Part shown: one piece after another, positions 51,396-61,389 of the stretch | How positions within the stretch are numbered: position 1 is the first letter of the stretch | Layout: each line of letters starts with the position of its first letter | Made by a program: the position numbers and the translations under genes | The notes under the pieces: model-generated | What the model was told of the DNA's origin: nothing | The model's database searches: none | What the model saw: the letters and a program-made list of their open reading frames with translations, nothing else | From: Adlercreutzia hattorii | GTDB lineage: Bacteria; Actinomycetota; Coriobacteriia; Coriobacteriales; Eggerthellaceae | NCBI RefSeq assembly: GCF_011405655.1 | Contig: NZ_AP022829.1 | Location: 1,845,001 to 1,909,000, forward strand | Reading direction: 5' to 3' | Length of the DNA: 64,000 nucleotides

Positions 51396-52601
51396 TTAGC
51401 GGCGCTGGACTCTCCCCCGCAGGCTCCATCCCAGAGCGATGGCCAGCGTGCCCAGGGCGGGCACGATCATGACGAGCCACATGAGCCCGTAGCCGCCCGT
51501 GATGCCGCCGGCCGCAGGCGCCAGAGCCTCGGCCACCGCGCCCCCGGCCACCGGCCCCACAAGCATTCCCAAATCGAGGCCCGTGAACATGGTGTTGCTG
51601 GCCGCCCCGCGCCGGTCGATGCCCACCGAGGCGAGCCCCATGGACTGAAGAAGCGGCGCGCAGCAGCCGAACCCCGCCGAGCCGATGACGGCGGCGAGCA
51701 GAAAGCCGGGCAAGCCCTGCGCGTAGAAGAGCGCTACATAGGAGGCAGCGAAGCAGATCGTCCCGAAGACGAGCACCCGGGGCGTTCCCACCCTGTCGGC
51801 AAGGCCGCCCAAAGCCGGCCGCGTCACCACCAGGCACAGCGCGTACACCACGAAGAACAGCCCCATGTCCGCCACGCCGCGCCCATAGCCGTAGAGCACC
51901 ACGTAGGAGCCCATGCACGAGAACGAAACGGCGATGAGCATGAGGGCGGCCGCCTTGCCCACGGCCTCGCGGGCGAACATGCGGGAGAGTTTCAGCTGAT
52001 AGGGCAGGCGCTCGCGATAGGGCTCGCGGATGGCGAGGATGCCGCCCATGGCCACCACCAGAAGCGCTGCCGCCAAAAAGTACGCCGCCGAGAAGCCGAC
52101 GGCACCCACCAGGTACAGGCCCGTCGCCGGCCCGATGACCTGGGCGAAGGACTGCGCCAGCGCGTAGATGCTGATGCCGCTGGCGAACTTCGCCGCCGGC
52201 AGGTACTCGGACACAAGCGACATCGCCAGAGGCCCGCTGCACCCGATGCCCACGCCGTGGAAGAGCCGAATGGCGATGAGCACGCCCAGCGAATCGACGA
52301 ACCCGTAGGCGAAAAAAGACAGGCAGATGATACCCTGAGCGATAAGCAGGAGCCGCTTGCGCGAGAAGCTGTCGAAGGCGGGGCCGGCGAAGGGCCGCAC
52401 GAGCAGCGCCGACAACGTGAACGAGCTCACGACGACGCCCACCATCGAGGCCGTCGCCCCCAGCGAGTCGGCGAACACCGGCAACGTGGCATTGGCCATG
52501 AACGCCGCCATGGACTGGAAGAAGTTCACCGCCATCAGAATGACAAAGGGCGCACTCCAAACGGAGTCGCGCCCTTTCCGTTGTTCGGTATCAGCCTGCA
52601 T
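51396..52601 (-). CDS. Major facilitator superfamily transporter
   Basis: 401 residues with 12 predicted hydrophobic segments and the MFS loop motif FDSFSRKRLLL between segments 2 and 3; a related loop, GLADRVGTPRVL, appears in the second half. The substrate is unknown, though the layout resembles drug/proton antiporters. It starts 20 bases past the ychF stop and probably belongs to that transcript. The ATG at 52601 has GGAAAAG upstream. Confidence 0.9.
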   Translation of the reverse strand: MQADTEQRKGRDSVWSAPFVILMAVNFFQSMAAFMANATLPVFADSLGATASMVGVVVSSFTLSALLVRPFAGPAFDSFSRKRLLLIAQGIICLSFFAYGFVDSLGVLIAIRLFHGVGIGCSGPLAMSLVSEYLPAAKFASGISIYALAQSFAQVIGPATGLYLVGAVGFSAAYFLAAALLVVAMGGILAIREPYRERLPYQLKLSRMFAREAVGKAAALMLIAVSFSCMGSYVVLYGYGRGVADMGLFFVVYALCLVVTRPALGGLADRVGTPRVLVFGTICFAASYVALFYAQGLPGFLLAAVIGSAGFGCCAPLLQSMGLASVGIDRRGAASNTMFTGLDLGMLVGPVAGGAVAEALAPAAGGITGGYGLMWLVMIVPALGTLAIALGWSLRGRVQRR

Positions 52602-52621
52602 CTTTTCCAGAATGCGACGTA

Positions 52622-53695
52622 TTACACGTTGAACTTGAAGTGCATGACGTCGCCGTCTTGGACGACGTAGTCCTTGCCCTCTTGACGCAACTTCCCCGCG
52701 TCGCGGCAGCCCTTCTCGCCACCCAAGGCCACGTAGTCCTCGAAGGAGGCCGTCTCGGCCTTGATGAAGCCGCGCTCGAAGTCGCTGTGGATGACGCCGG
52801 CGGCCTGGGGAGCCTTCGCGCCCACGGGGATGGTCCAGGCGCGGGTCTCGGTCTCGCCGCTCGTGAAGTAGCTCTGCAGGCCGAGCAGGTGGTAGGCCTC
52901 GCGGATGAGCCGCGCCAGACCGCTGTCGGTGAGCCCCAGCGCTTCCATGTACTCCTTGGCCTCGTCCGGATCCATCTCGGCCAGCTCGGCGATGTCGGCC
53001 TCCACCTTCGCGGAAATCGGCACCGGAGTGCAGCCGTCGATCTCGGGCAGCTCGGCGTCCACGGCGTCCTCGTCCACGTTCGCGATGTAGAGCATCGGCT
53101 TCATAGTGAGCAGGTGCAGCTCGTAGATGGCCGCGACCTCGTCCTCGGTCAGCCCCAGGGTGCGGGCGCGGTGGCCCTCGTTCAGCCCCGCGAGTACCTT
53201 CTTCGCCGTCTCCAGCTTCGCGATACCGGCCTTGTCGCGCTTGGCCTCTTTCTCAAGCCGCGGAATGGCCTTCTCCACCGTGGCAATGTCGGCCAAGATG
53301 AGCTCGGTCTTGATGGTGTCCACATCGGAGGGCGGGTCCACCTTGCCGGCCACGTGGGTCACGTCTGGGTCGCCGAAGAAGCGCACCACCTCCGCGATAG
53401 CGTCGGTCTCGCGGATGTTCGCGAGGAACTGGTTGCCGAGGCCCTCCCCCTGGCTCGCTCCGGCCACCAAACCCGCGATGTCGACGAACTCGACCGTGGC
53501 GGGCACGATCTTCGCCGGATGGTCGATCTCGGCCAGCGCCTGCAGGCGGTCGTCGGGCACCGGCACGATGCCCACGTTGGGCTCGATGGTGGCGAACGGG
53601 TAATTGGCGGCCAGACCGCCCTTGTTGGTCATCGCCGTGAACAGCGTGGACTTGCCGACATTCGGCAGCCCCACGATACCGATTGAGAGAGCCAT
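52622..53695 (-). CDS. ychF: Ribosome-associated ATPase YchF (Obg family)
   Basis: 357 residues, typical length. The P-loop GLPNVGKSTLF is at the N-terminus, switch and G3 motif FVDIAGLVAGASQGEGLGNQ follow, and the NVDED element replaces NKxD as in YchF, which prefers ATP. A C-terminal TGS domain has TRAWTIPVGAKAPQAAG and DFERGFIKAETASF. It binds the ribosome in stress-related translation control. Confidence 0.96.
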   Translation of the reverse strand: MALSIGIVGLPNVGKSTLFTAMTNKGGLAANYPFATIEPNVGIVPVPDDRLQALAEIDHPAKIVPATVEFVDIAGLVAGASQGEGLGNQFLANIRETDAIAEVVRFFGDPDVTHVAGKVDPPSDVDTIKTELILADIATVEKAIPRLEKEAKRDKAGIAKLETAKKVLAGLNEGHRARTLGLTEDEVAAIYELHLLTMKPMLYIANVDEDAVDAELPEIDGCTPVPISAKVEADIAELAEMDPDEAKEYMEALGLTDSGLARLIREAYHLLGLQSYFTSGETETRAWTIPVGAKAPQAAGVIHSDFERGFIKAETASFEDYVALGGEKGCRDAGKLRQEGKDYVVQDGDVMHFKFNV

Positions 53696-53742
53696 GAAAA
53701 TCCTTCGATCTAACTAATGTTTCAGTAGTTGACTATCCTACC

Positions 53743-53778
53743 GCAAAACAACGAAGAGCGCCCACAAGGACGCCCTTC
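53743..53778 (-). terminator. Terminator of the SNF transporter gene
   Basis: On the minus strand GAAGGGCGTCC pairs with GGGCGCTCTTC, with a TTGT loop, followed by GTTGTTTTG. It separates this gene from ychF. Confidence 0.85.
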
Positions 53779-53807
53779 GCCATGGAAATCTCGTTGACCA
53801 GCGCGGT

Positions 53808-55190
53808 TTACATGGAAAAGAAGCCGAACTGGGCTGCCACGTAGGCCACCAGGATGATGATCACGAGCACCGGGGCGATGTACTTGATCATGATCGTCCA
53901 AGCGCCGGCGGCGGAGAACTTGCTGGAGATGCGCACCTCGTCGATGATGGTCTTGGGCTTCACGATCCAGCCGACGAACACGCAGGTAAGCAGCGCCACG
54001 ATGGGCATGAGCACCGAGTTGGAGATGAAGTCGGCGAAATCGAGGATCGAGGAACCGGCCCCGAGCGGCTCGATGAACGACAGCCCGTTGTAGCCCGCAT
54101 TGATGATAGCTCCGGCGATGACCACGAACGCGATGACGATGCCGAGGGCCTTGGCGCGCGTGCACTGAAGGCCGTCGTGCACAATGGAGACGAGCGTCTC
54201 CACCAGCGAGATGGCGCTCGTCAGCGCGGCGAACAGCACCAGCAGGAAGAACAAAAAGCCGATGATGGTGGCCATGCCGCCCATGTCGACGAACACTGTC
54301 GGCAGCGTCACGAACATGAGCGAGGGACCCGCCTTGGCGGCCACCGCGTCGCCGGAGCCCATGGCCACGAAGGCCGCAGACACGATGAGCAGGCCGGCGA
54401 TGAAGGAGACGCCCAAATCGAAGCCGCCGATACGCACGACCGATGAGGTGAGGCTATCCTGCTTGCGCATGTAGGAGCCGTAGGTGATCATGATGCCCAT
54501 GGCCAGCGACAGGCTGTAGAACATCTGCCCCAACGCGCCGATCACGAGCTCCGGCGAGAACTTGCTGAAGTCCGGCGTGAGGTAGTACAGCGCGCCCTCC
54601 ACGGCACCCGGCATGGTGAGCGTGTAAATGGCGATGGCGACGGCCATAATGATGAGCGCGGGCATCATGAACAGGTTCGCCTTCTCGATGCCGCCCTTCA
54701 CGCCCAGGCCCACGATGACGAACACGATGGCCATGAACACGAGCATCCAGATGTAGCTCTCGGCGTTGGAGGTGATGAAGCCGGTGAAGAAGTCGCCGCC
54801 ATCAGCGAGGGCGGCCGGGCCGTTCACCAGGTAGGCCGCCGTGTACTTTGTCACCCAGCCGCCGATGATGCAGTAGTAGGGCGTGATGATGAAGGGCACG
54901 GCCGAAGCCAGGATGCCGATGAAGGCGTACTTCTTGCCGAAGGCCTTGAAGGCGCCGATAGCGGACTGGCCCGTCTTGCGGCCAAGCGCCGTCTCCAACA
55001 ACAGGAGCGACACGCCGAAGGTGAACACCAGCACCACGTAGGTGAGCAGGAAGGTGCCCCCGCCGTACTTCGCCGCCAGATAGGGGAAGCGCCACATGTT
55101 CCCCAGGCCCACCGCCGAGGCGGCCGCGGCCAAAATAAACGCCCACTTCCCCGACCAGGAAGCGCGCTGCTTCTTAATCTCTCCTGCCAT
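53808..55190 (-). CDS. Neurotransmitter:sodium symporter (SNF) family transporter
   Basis: 460 residues with about 11-12 hydrophobic segments. WSGKWAFILAAAASAVGLGNMWRFPYL carries the NSS TM1 signature (positions 13-39) including the unwound Na+/substrate-binding GLGN-WRFP. MGIMITYGSYM in TM6 fits the family. Bacterial members (LeuT, MhsT type) take up amino acids with Na+. The ATG at 55190 (MAGEIKKQ) follows GAAAGGAAG. The amino acid carried is unknown. It stands alone between two terminators. Confidence 0.94.
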   Translation of the reverse strand: MAGEIKKQRASWSGKWAFILAAAASAVGLGNMWRFPYLAAKYGGGTFLLTYVVLVFTFGVSLLLLETALGRKTGQSAIGAFKAFGKKYAFIGILASAVPFIITPYYCIIGGWVTKYTAAYLVNGPAALADGGDFFTGFITSNAESYIWMLVFMAIVFVIVGLGVKGGIEKANLFMMPALIIMAVAIAIYTLTMPGAVEGALYYLTPDFSKFSPELVIGALGQMFYSLSLAMGIMITYGSYMRKQDSLTSSVVRIGGFDLGVSFIAGLLIVSAAFVAMGSGDAVAAKAGPSLMFVTLPTVFVDMGGMATIIGFLFFLLVLFAALTSAISLVETLVSIVHDGLQCTRAKALGIVIAFVVIAGAIINAGYNGLSFIEPLGAGSSILDFADFISNSVLMPIVALLTCVFVGWIVKPKTIIDEVRISSKFSAAGAWTIMIKYIAPVLVIIILVAYVAAQFGFFSM

Positions 55191-55243
55191 AGTCTTCCTT
55201 TCCCATTTCCAAGGCGCCCGCGCGCCCTCGCCTAGCTTTAAGG

Positions 55244-55281
55244 AACGGGCGGCTGCGTCGCGCACGGTGCAGCCGCCCGTT
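55244..55281 (-). terminator. Hairpin upstream of the SNF gene, terminator of the aldo/keto reductase
   Basis: AACGGGCGGCTGC pairs with GCAGCCGCCCGTT, a 13-pair perfect stem with a 12-base loop. It lies between the two minus-strand genes; the T-run is short (TTCC). Confidence 0.7.
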
Positions 55282-55374
55282 GAAACTGTGTGATTATAGC
55301 GTGAAATTGACCTGAACACCCCGTGTTTCCGAGAAACGGAGAGCGCGGGGCGCTGGGGACGAGGGTGCGGGGCG

Positions 55375-56496
55375 CTACTCGAACAGCTTCACCGCGCGCT
55401 CAAGCTGGCTCACGATTTCGATATGCTGGGGGCAGACGCTCTCGCAGGCGCCGCACTGGATACACGCGCTCGCCTTCCCGTCGCCGGTGTTCCAGTCGTA
55501 GTTCTCCTGGGCGCGGTAGGCGTCGCCCATCTGGTCGTAGATGTTGAGCGACTGCATGATGTTGTTGATGTGCACGCCCTCGGGGCAGCCCTTCACGCAG
55601 TAGCGGCAATCGGTGCACGGCACGCCCGGCAATGCGGCCAGGGTGTCGCGCGCCGCCTCGATCACCTCGTACTCGGCCGGCGTCAGCGGCACCCCATCGC
55701 GCATGATGGCGGCGTTCTCGGCCACCATTTCCGGCGTGTTCATGCCCGAGAGCACGGCGATCACGTTCGGCAGCGAGCCGGTGAAGCGAAGCGCCCAGGA
55801 GGCGAGCGGGGCGCCGGGCTCGGCCGCGCGCAGGATATCGGCCACCGAATCGGGCAGCTTCACCAGCGTGCCGCCCTTCACCGGCTCCATGATGACCACG
55901 GGAAGCCCGCGCTCCTGGCATACCTCATAGCATTTGCGCGACTGGATGATATCGCTCTCCCAGTCCACGTAGTTGATCTGCAGCTGCACGAAGTCCACCT
56001 CGGGGTGGGCGTCCAGCACGCGCTCAAGCTCCTCGGCGTTGTCGTGGATAGAGAAGCCGAACTTCTTGATCTTCCCCTCGGCCTTCTTCTCGGCGCAGAA
56101 CTCCCACAGGCCGTACTCGTCGAAGGGCGGCGTGAGGGTCTCGCCCAGGTTGTGTAGCAGGTAATAGTCGAAGTAGTCAATGCCGCACTCCTCAAGGGAG
56201 GTGTCGAACATGGCGCGGGCCTCGTCGGCGTCCTTCGCAAGCCACGCCGGCAGCTTCGTGGCGATGGTGAACGAGTCGCGCGGGTAGCGCTCCACAAGGG
56301 CCTTGCGAAGGGCCCACTCCGACTTGCAGCCGTGGTAGCCGCGGGCCGAGTCGAAATAGGTGAACCCGGCGTCCATGAAGATGTCCACCAGCTCGCAGCA
56401 TTTATCGATATCGATGGACGTCGGATCGTCCGCGTCCTTAAGCGGCAGCCGCATGAACCCGAACCCGAGCGGAGCCAACTTCCCTGCAGTCTCCAT
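55375..56496 (-). CDS. Iron-sulfur aldo/keto reductase
   Basis: 373 residues. The aldo/keto reductase barrel (residues ~1-280) has FTYFDSARGYHGCKSEWALR with the catalytic Asp and Tyr, TKLPAW with the lysine, and YYLLHNLG with the histidine. The C-terminal part has two [4Fe-4S] motifs, CTDCRYCVKGCPEGV and CIQCGACESVCPQHI. This fusion is common in anaerobes and suggests electron transfer between ferredoxin and a carbonyl or other substrate, which is unknown. The ATG at 56496 follows GGGGAG; longer in-frame readings run into truA. Confidence 0.92.
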   Translation of the reverse strand: METAGKLAPLGFGFMRLPLKDADDPTSIDIDKCCELVDIFMDAGFTYFDSARGYHGCKSEWALRKALVERYPRDSFTIATKLPAWLAKDADEARAMFDTSLEECGIDYFDYYLLHNLGETLTPPFDEYGLWEFCAEKKAEGKIKKFGFSIHDNAEELERVLDAHPEVDFVQLQINYVDWESDIIQSRKCYEVCQERGLPVVIMEPVKGGTLVKLPDSVADILRAAEPGAPLASWALRFTGSLPNVIAVLSGMNTPEMVAENAAIMRDGVPLTPAEYEVIEAARDTLAALPGVPCTDCRYCVKGCPEGVHINNIMQSLNIYDQMGDAYRAQENYDWNTGDGKASACIQCGACESVCPQHIEIVSQLERAVKLFE

Positions 56497-56555
56497 GGCA
56501 CTCCCCTTTTCTTGTGCGCACGCGCAAAAATTACCGATGAGCTTATCATAGCAGG

Positions 56556-57368
56556 TTAGTACCCTACTGACCAGAAGATGAGGCCGCAGGCGGGGGCGTT
56601 TTCGCCGGCGGCCTGGCGGTCGCGGGCGGCGAGGACCTCGGCGACCCAGTCGGGGTCGCGCTGGCCGCGGCCCACCATGACGAGCGTGCCGACAATGGTG
56701 CGCACCATGGAATGGAGGAAGGCGTTTCCCCGCACGGTGATGACGCGGTGCGGCTCGCCCAGAGTCTCCTCGGAGGCGATGGAAATCTCCTCCACGTTGC
56801 GGCAGGTCGGCTTGCCGACGGCCGAGGCGGCCATGCAGAAGCTCTTGAAGTCGTGCTCGCCGATGAGGTGCGCGGCGCCCCTCTCCATGGCAGCAATGTC
56901 CAAGTTCGGGCCCACGTACCAGGCGGTGCGATCGGTGAACACCGGCGGCGTATCTCCCGTAGCGAGGAAGTACTTGTACTCGCGCCACTGGGCATCGAAG
57001 CGGGCCGAGAAGCCCCGCGGCCGCTCCTCCACCGCGCGCACAGCAATGCCCTCGCAGGTGAGCGCGTTCAGCGAGCGCCGCAGGTTGTAAGGCGTGCGCC
57101 CGCGCAGCTCGCACTCGTCGATGTCGAAGGAGACCACCTGCCCGCGGGCGTGCACGCCGGCATCGGTGCGCCCGGCGCAGACCACGTCCACCGGCCGGCG
57201 GAACAAAAGGCCGAGTGCCTGCTCCAGCTCTCCCTGCACGGTGAGCTGCCCCGGCTGCTTCGCGAACCCCGCAAAGGGCGCCCCGTCATAGGCCACCGTC
57301 GCCGAGAACGTGAGCTCCCGCGCGCACTCTGCCGCCCGCTCTTCCAAACTCGGTCGCGAGATTTCCAT
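56556..57368 (-). CDS. truA: tRNA pseudouridine synthase A
   Basis: 270 residues. VCAGRTDAGVHARGQV contains the catalytic aspartate (GRTD), and AAERGAAHLIGEHDF with NAFLHSMVRTIVGTLVMVGRG are family motifs. It makes pseudouridine at positions 38-40 of the anticodon stem-loop. The ATG overlaps the dnaE stop by one base, so it is the second gene of a dnaE-truA transcript. Confidence 0.95.
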   Translation of the reverse strand: MEISRPSLEERAAECARELTFSATVAYDGAPFAGFAKQPGQLTVQGELEQALGLLFRRPVDVVCAGRTDAGVHARGQVVSFDIDECELRGRTPYNLRRSLNALTCEGIAVRAVEERPRGFSARFDAQWREYKYFLATGDTPPVFTDRTAWYVGPNLDIAAMERGAAHLIGEHDFKSFCMAASAVGKPTCRNVEEISIASEETLGEPHRVITVRGNAFLHSMVRTIVGTLVMVGRGQRDPDWVAEVLAARDRQAAGENAPACGLIFWSVGY

Positions 57369-60300
57369 TAGGCAATCATAGCCTCGGGGCCGAACAGGTC
57401 ACGGATCTCCGCCTTCAGCACCGTGGACTGGGCGTCCACCGACACCGGCAGCTCGGCGCGGAAGCGGCGCCCGTCGGCCTGCTGCACGAAGAGCACCACG
57501 CCGTCGCGACCCGGGTACGAGTTCAAGATGCGGCTCAGGTGCGCCGAGCGGTTCTGGTCGAAGGAGCGCGAGGGCACCCGCAGCTCCAAATGGCTCGGCC
57601 GCGCGTCCTCCTCGTTAAGCTCCAGCGCCTCCAGCTCGAAGGCCATGATCTGGTTGCCGCGGTCGCCGCTCTCGAACTTGCCCTTGATCTTCGCGATGAC
57701 GTCCTCCTGGATGACCTCGGCGAAGTCGTCGTACTTGAAGCAGATGCACTCGATGGAGCCGGTGGTGTCCTCCAAGGTGAACGTGGCCATCTTCGTGCCG
57801 CGCTTGGTGAGCTTCGTCGCCACATTCGAGATCATGCCCACGAACACGCCGTTCTTGATCTCCTTGGTCTGCTCGGAGAGCATGCCCATGTCGTAGCGGG
57901 ACATACGGCGCAGCGTGCCCTCGAAGGGAGCCAGCGGGTGCTCGCTCACGTAGATCTTCATGATCTCCTTCTCGTAGGCGAGCTTGGTGCGCTTGTCCCA
58001 CTCCACGCCGTCGGGGGCGGGCACGTCCTCCTGGAAGCCGGAGTCGGCGTCGTCGGCGAACATGTCGAACATGGATACCTGGCCGGCGTCGCGGTCCTTC
58101 TGGCGCTTGGCCGCGCCTTCCAGAAGCGGCGTCTCCTCCACGAAGTACATGAGCTGCTTGCGGGTATACCCGGTGGAGTCGAAAGCGCCGCCCTTGATGA
58201 GGGCCTCGAGCGTCTTGCGGTTGTAGCACTTCGCGTCGAGCCGGTTCACGAAGTCGTGCAGCGAGGTGAACGGGCCGTTCGCCTCGCGCTCGGCGATGAT
58301 CTCGTCGGCGACGTTCTTGCCCACGCCGCGCACGCCCACCAGACCGAAGCGGATGCCGCCCTCGACCGGGGTGAACTCGGCGCGGGAGGCGTTGATGTCC
58401 GGCGGCAGCACCGGCGTGCCGTTCTTGTTGCAACTGGCAATGTAGCGGATGAGACGGTCGGTGTTGCCCATGTAGCTGGTGAGCACGGCGGCCATGAAGT
58501 CGTTCGGGTAGTGCGCCTTCAGGTAGGCCGTGCGCATCACGAGGATGGCATAGGCGGCCGAATGCGACTTGTTGAAGGCGTACTTCGCGAATTTCTCGGC
58601 GTCGGCCCAGATCTGCTGGGCGATCGCGAGCGGGTAGCCGTTGGCCACGGCGCCCTCGTCCCAGTCGGCCTGCAGCTGGCGCATGATGTCGAGCTTCTTC
58701 TTGCCCATGGCCTTGCGCAGCTTGTCGGACTTGCCGGCGGAGAATCCGGACATGGCCATGGAGATCTGCATGATCTGCTCTTGGTAGACCATGGTGCCGT
58801 GGGTCTCTTCCAGAATGGGGCGCAGGCGGTCGTCGTAGTAGTGCACGGCGGCCGGGTTCTTCGCCGCCTTGATGTAGTCCTCCACCATGCCGGACTCCAG
58901 CGGGCCCGGGCGGTTCAGGGCGATGGAGGCGACGACATCGGAGAACTGCTTGGGGGGCAGGCGCTTGAACAGGCTCACGTACAGGGCGCCCTCCACCTGG
59001 AACAGGCCGTCCATGTTGCCGGACTGCATGAGACGGAAGGCCTTCTCGTCGTCGGTGGGAATCTCCTCCGGAACGATCTTCACGCCGGTGCGCTCCTCGA
59101 TATTGCGGCAGGCGATGGAAAGCACGTCCAAGGTGCGCAGGCCCAGGAAGTCCATCTTCAACAGGCCCAGATCCGGCGTGTAGTGGCCGTCGTACTGCGT
59201 GATGATACCGCCGCCCTTGGTGTCGCGCTTCATGGGCACGTGATCGCTCATGGGGTCGCGGCAGATGATGGTGGCGCAGGCGTGCACGCCCTCGCCGCGC
59301 ACATGGCCCTCGATGGACTTCGCGGCGTCGATGATGCGCTTGACGTCCTCTTCGGTGTCGTAGGCCTTCTTCAGGTCGGGGTTGGTCTCCAGCGCCTTGT
59401 CGATGGTGATGCCCAGCTCGTCGCCGATCATCTTGCAGATGCGGTCGCCCACGCCGTAGGGGTAGTCCAGCACGCGGGCCGAGTCGCGCACGGCGTTCTT
59501 GGCCTGCAGCGTGCCGAAGGTGATCACCTGGGAGACGTGGTCCTCGCCGTAGACGTCCTTGATGTGGTTGATGACCTCTTCGCGGCGGCCCTGCTCGAAG
59601 TCGACGTCGATATCGGGCATCTCCACGCGCTCGGGCGAGAGGAATCGCTCGAACATGAGGCCGTTGGGCATAGGGTCAAGGTCGGTGATGCCCATGGCGT
59701 AGGCCACGATGGCGCCGGCGGCCGAGCCGCGGCCCGGGCCCACGCCGATGCCCTGGCTGCGCGCCCATTCGATGTACTCCTGCACGATGAGGAAGTAGGC
59801 CGGGAAGCCCTGCTGGATGATGATGCCCATCTCGTAGTCGGCCTGCTTTTGCTCGCGCTCGGGCACCGGGGTGCCGTAGCGCTTTTCCAGGCCCTCCTGC
59901 ACGCGCTTGCGGAACCACGATTCCTCGGTCTCACCCTCGGGCAGGGGGAACTTCGGCAGGATGGGCTCGCGCTCTAACGTGACGTCGCACTTCGCCGCCA
60001 CTTCCACCGTGTTGTCGCAGGCCTCGGGGAAATCCTTCATGGCCTCGCGCATTTCCTCTTCGGTCTTCATATAGAACTGGTCGTTCTCGAACTTCATGCG
60101 GTTCGTCTGGTTGACCGTGGAACCGGTGCCGATGCACAGCATGATGTCCTGGGCCTCGGCGTCTTCCTTCAGCAGGTAGTGGAAGTCGTTGGTGGCAATG
60201 GTCTTTAAGCCCGCGGCCTTCGCCACGCGGGTGAGCTCGTGGTTCAGCTCGGTCTGGGTGAAGCCGGCGTCGGTGCGGATGCCCTGGTTCTGCAGCTCGA

Positions 60301-60826
60301 TGTAGAAGTCGCCTTCATCGAAGCAGCTGGCGAACTTACGGGCCCATTCCACGGCGTCGTCAAAGCGGCGCTCGTCGAGCAGCTTCGGGATGACGCCGGC
60401 GATGCAGGCCGACGAGCCGATGATGCCGCGGCCGTACTTCTGCAGCATGGAGAAGGTGGTGCGGGGCTTGTAGTAGAAGTTGTCCACGTGGGACTCGCTG
60501 ACGAGTTTCAGCAGGTTGTGGTAGCCCTCGTTGTTCTTCGCCAGAAGCAGCAAGTGGTACAGCTTCGGCTTCACGTCCTTGCGCAGGGACTCGTCGGGGG
60601 TGAAGTACACCTCGCAGCCAAAGATGGGCTTCACGCGCTTGCCCGTCTCCTTCTCGATGGCGTCGCAGGCATCCGACAGTTCCACCATGCCGGACATGAC
60701 GCCGTGGTCGGTGACGGCCACCGCCGGCATGTCCAGCTCGGCGGCGCGGCGCACCATGTCCTTGATATGGGTGAGCCCGTCGAGCAGCGAGTACTCGGTG
60801 TGATTGTGCAGATGGACAAATGCCAT
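57368..60826 (-). CDS. dnaE: DNA polymerase III alpha subunit (DnaE)
   Basis: 1152 residues. The N-terminal PHP domain starts FVHLHNHTEYSLLDG. The polymerase core carries the catalytic aspartates in MPDIDVDFEQGRREEVI near 405, plus GPGRGSAAGAIVAYAMGI. Helix-hairpin-helix (FGLVGVRGVGKNVADEI) and OB-fold domains (FVGMISNVATKLTKRGTK) follow. It is the replicative polymerase, of DnaE1 type by length and domain order, and is first gene of dnaE-truA. The start ATG begins the PHP domain directly. Confidence 0.97.
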   Translation of the reverse strand: MAFVHLHNHTEYSLLDGLTHIKDMVRRAAELDMPAVAVTDHGVMSGMVELSDACDAIEKETGKRVKPIFGCEVYFTPDESLRKDVKPKLYHLLLLAKNNEGYHNLLKLVSESHVDNFYYKPRTTFSMLQKYGRGIIGSSACIAGVIPKLLDERRFDDAVEWARKFASCFDEGDFYIELQNQGIRTDAGFTQTELNHELTRVAKAAGLKTIATNDFHYLLKEDAEAQDIMLCIGTGSTVNQTNRMKFENDQFYMKTEEEMREAMKDFPEACDNTVEVAAKCDVTLEREPILPKFPLPEGETEESWFRKRVQEGLEKRYGTPVPEREQKQADYEMGIIIQQGFPAYFLIVQEYIEWARSQGIGVGPGRGSAAGAIVAYAMGITDLDPMPNGLMFERFLSPERVEMPDIDVDFEQGRREEVINHIKDVYGEDHVSQVITFGTLQAKNAVRDSARVLDYPYGVGDRICKMIGDELGITIDKALETNPDLKKAYDTEEDVKRIIDAAKSIEGHVRGEGVHACATIICRDPMSDHVPMKRDTKGGGIITQYDGHYTPDLGLLKMDFLGLRTLDVLSIACRNIEERTGVKIVPEEIPTDDEKAFRLMQSGNMDGLFQVEGALYVSLFKRLPPKQFSDVVASIALNRPGPLESGMVEDYIKAAKNPAAVHYYDDRLRPILEETHGTMVYQEQIMQISMAMSGFSAGKSDKLRKAMGKKKLDIMRQLQADWDEGAVANGYPLAIAQQIWADAEKFAKYAFNKSHSAAYAILVMRTAYLKAHYPNDFMAAVLTSYMGNTDRLIRYIASCNKNGTPVLPPDINASRAEFTPVEGGIRFGLVGVRGVGKNVADEIIAEREANGPFTSLHDFVNRLDAKCYNRKTLEALIKGGAFDSTGYTRKQLMYFVEETPLLEGAAKRQKDRDAGQVSMFDMFADDADSGFQEDVPAPDGVEWDKRTKLAYEKEIMKIYVSEHPLAPFEGTLRRMSRYDMGMLSEQTKEIKNGVFVGMISNVATKLTKRGTKMATFTLEDTTGSIECICFKYDDFAEVIQEDVIAKIKGKFESGDRGNQIMAFELEALELNEEDARPSHLELRVPSRSFDQNRSAHLSRILNSYPGRDGVVLFVQQADGRRFRAELPVSVDAQSTVLKAEIRDLFGPEAMIA

Positions 60827-61389
60827 AGGGTGTCAGCCCCTTCGATAAGGTCGGCGGCGCACGGGTTTCAGTTGTGATGTGGTTATGCGCGCTGTGTCGT
60901 GTCATGCTTGGTCGAAAGCGCGCGGCAGACGCGAGCCCAGCTCGCCGCGCCGCTTCCCTTCCGACCGCTCTTCCGTTCCGTCATTTTCTCGGCTGCCATG
61001 ATACCAGCCCCTCGCCCCACGGTGTGCGAACAAACAGTGAGTTTTGCATGGAATGCCCCTCGCGCGGAGAGTGCGGAGGGCACGGGCGACCATCTAACCG
61101 CAGAAGCAACAGGCCATCCGCCCACGCGCAAACAAAGAATTGCAAACGGCCTCGAAACTGCCCCTCCCCCGATGAAGCTCCCATCATGAGAAAACATTAC
61201 AAGCCGTTCAGATCATTTACCCTTCCATAATTCTGCAAAAATTGCGTTTGTTAGCATCGGGGGGTTCTTGACTTTCTTCCAGACAACCTGCAACCATCGC
61301 ATATTCTGCACATGTCCATCAAAATACTCGATTTACGTTAGATTTAGGGGGACTCTTTCGCTCTGAGCGACCCTTCCGATCAGTTGGTC
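60827..61389. other. Gene-free stretch upstream of dnaE
   Basis: No convincing gene; short antisense frames here lack ribosome sites and family features. The part nearest dnaE should hold its promoter. From 61198 the composition turns AT-rich, and 61233-61423 is a diverged palindromic element. Confidence 0.6.

Noticed and set aside
57539-59977. 812-residue plus-strand open frame
   Set aside because: Antisense to dnaE with shadow composition and no ribosome site.
60883-61197. Several ~60-100 residue frames upstream of dnaE
   Set aside because: No ribosome sites, no shared motif, and overlapping each other on both strands.
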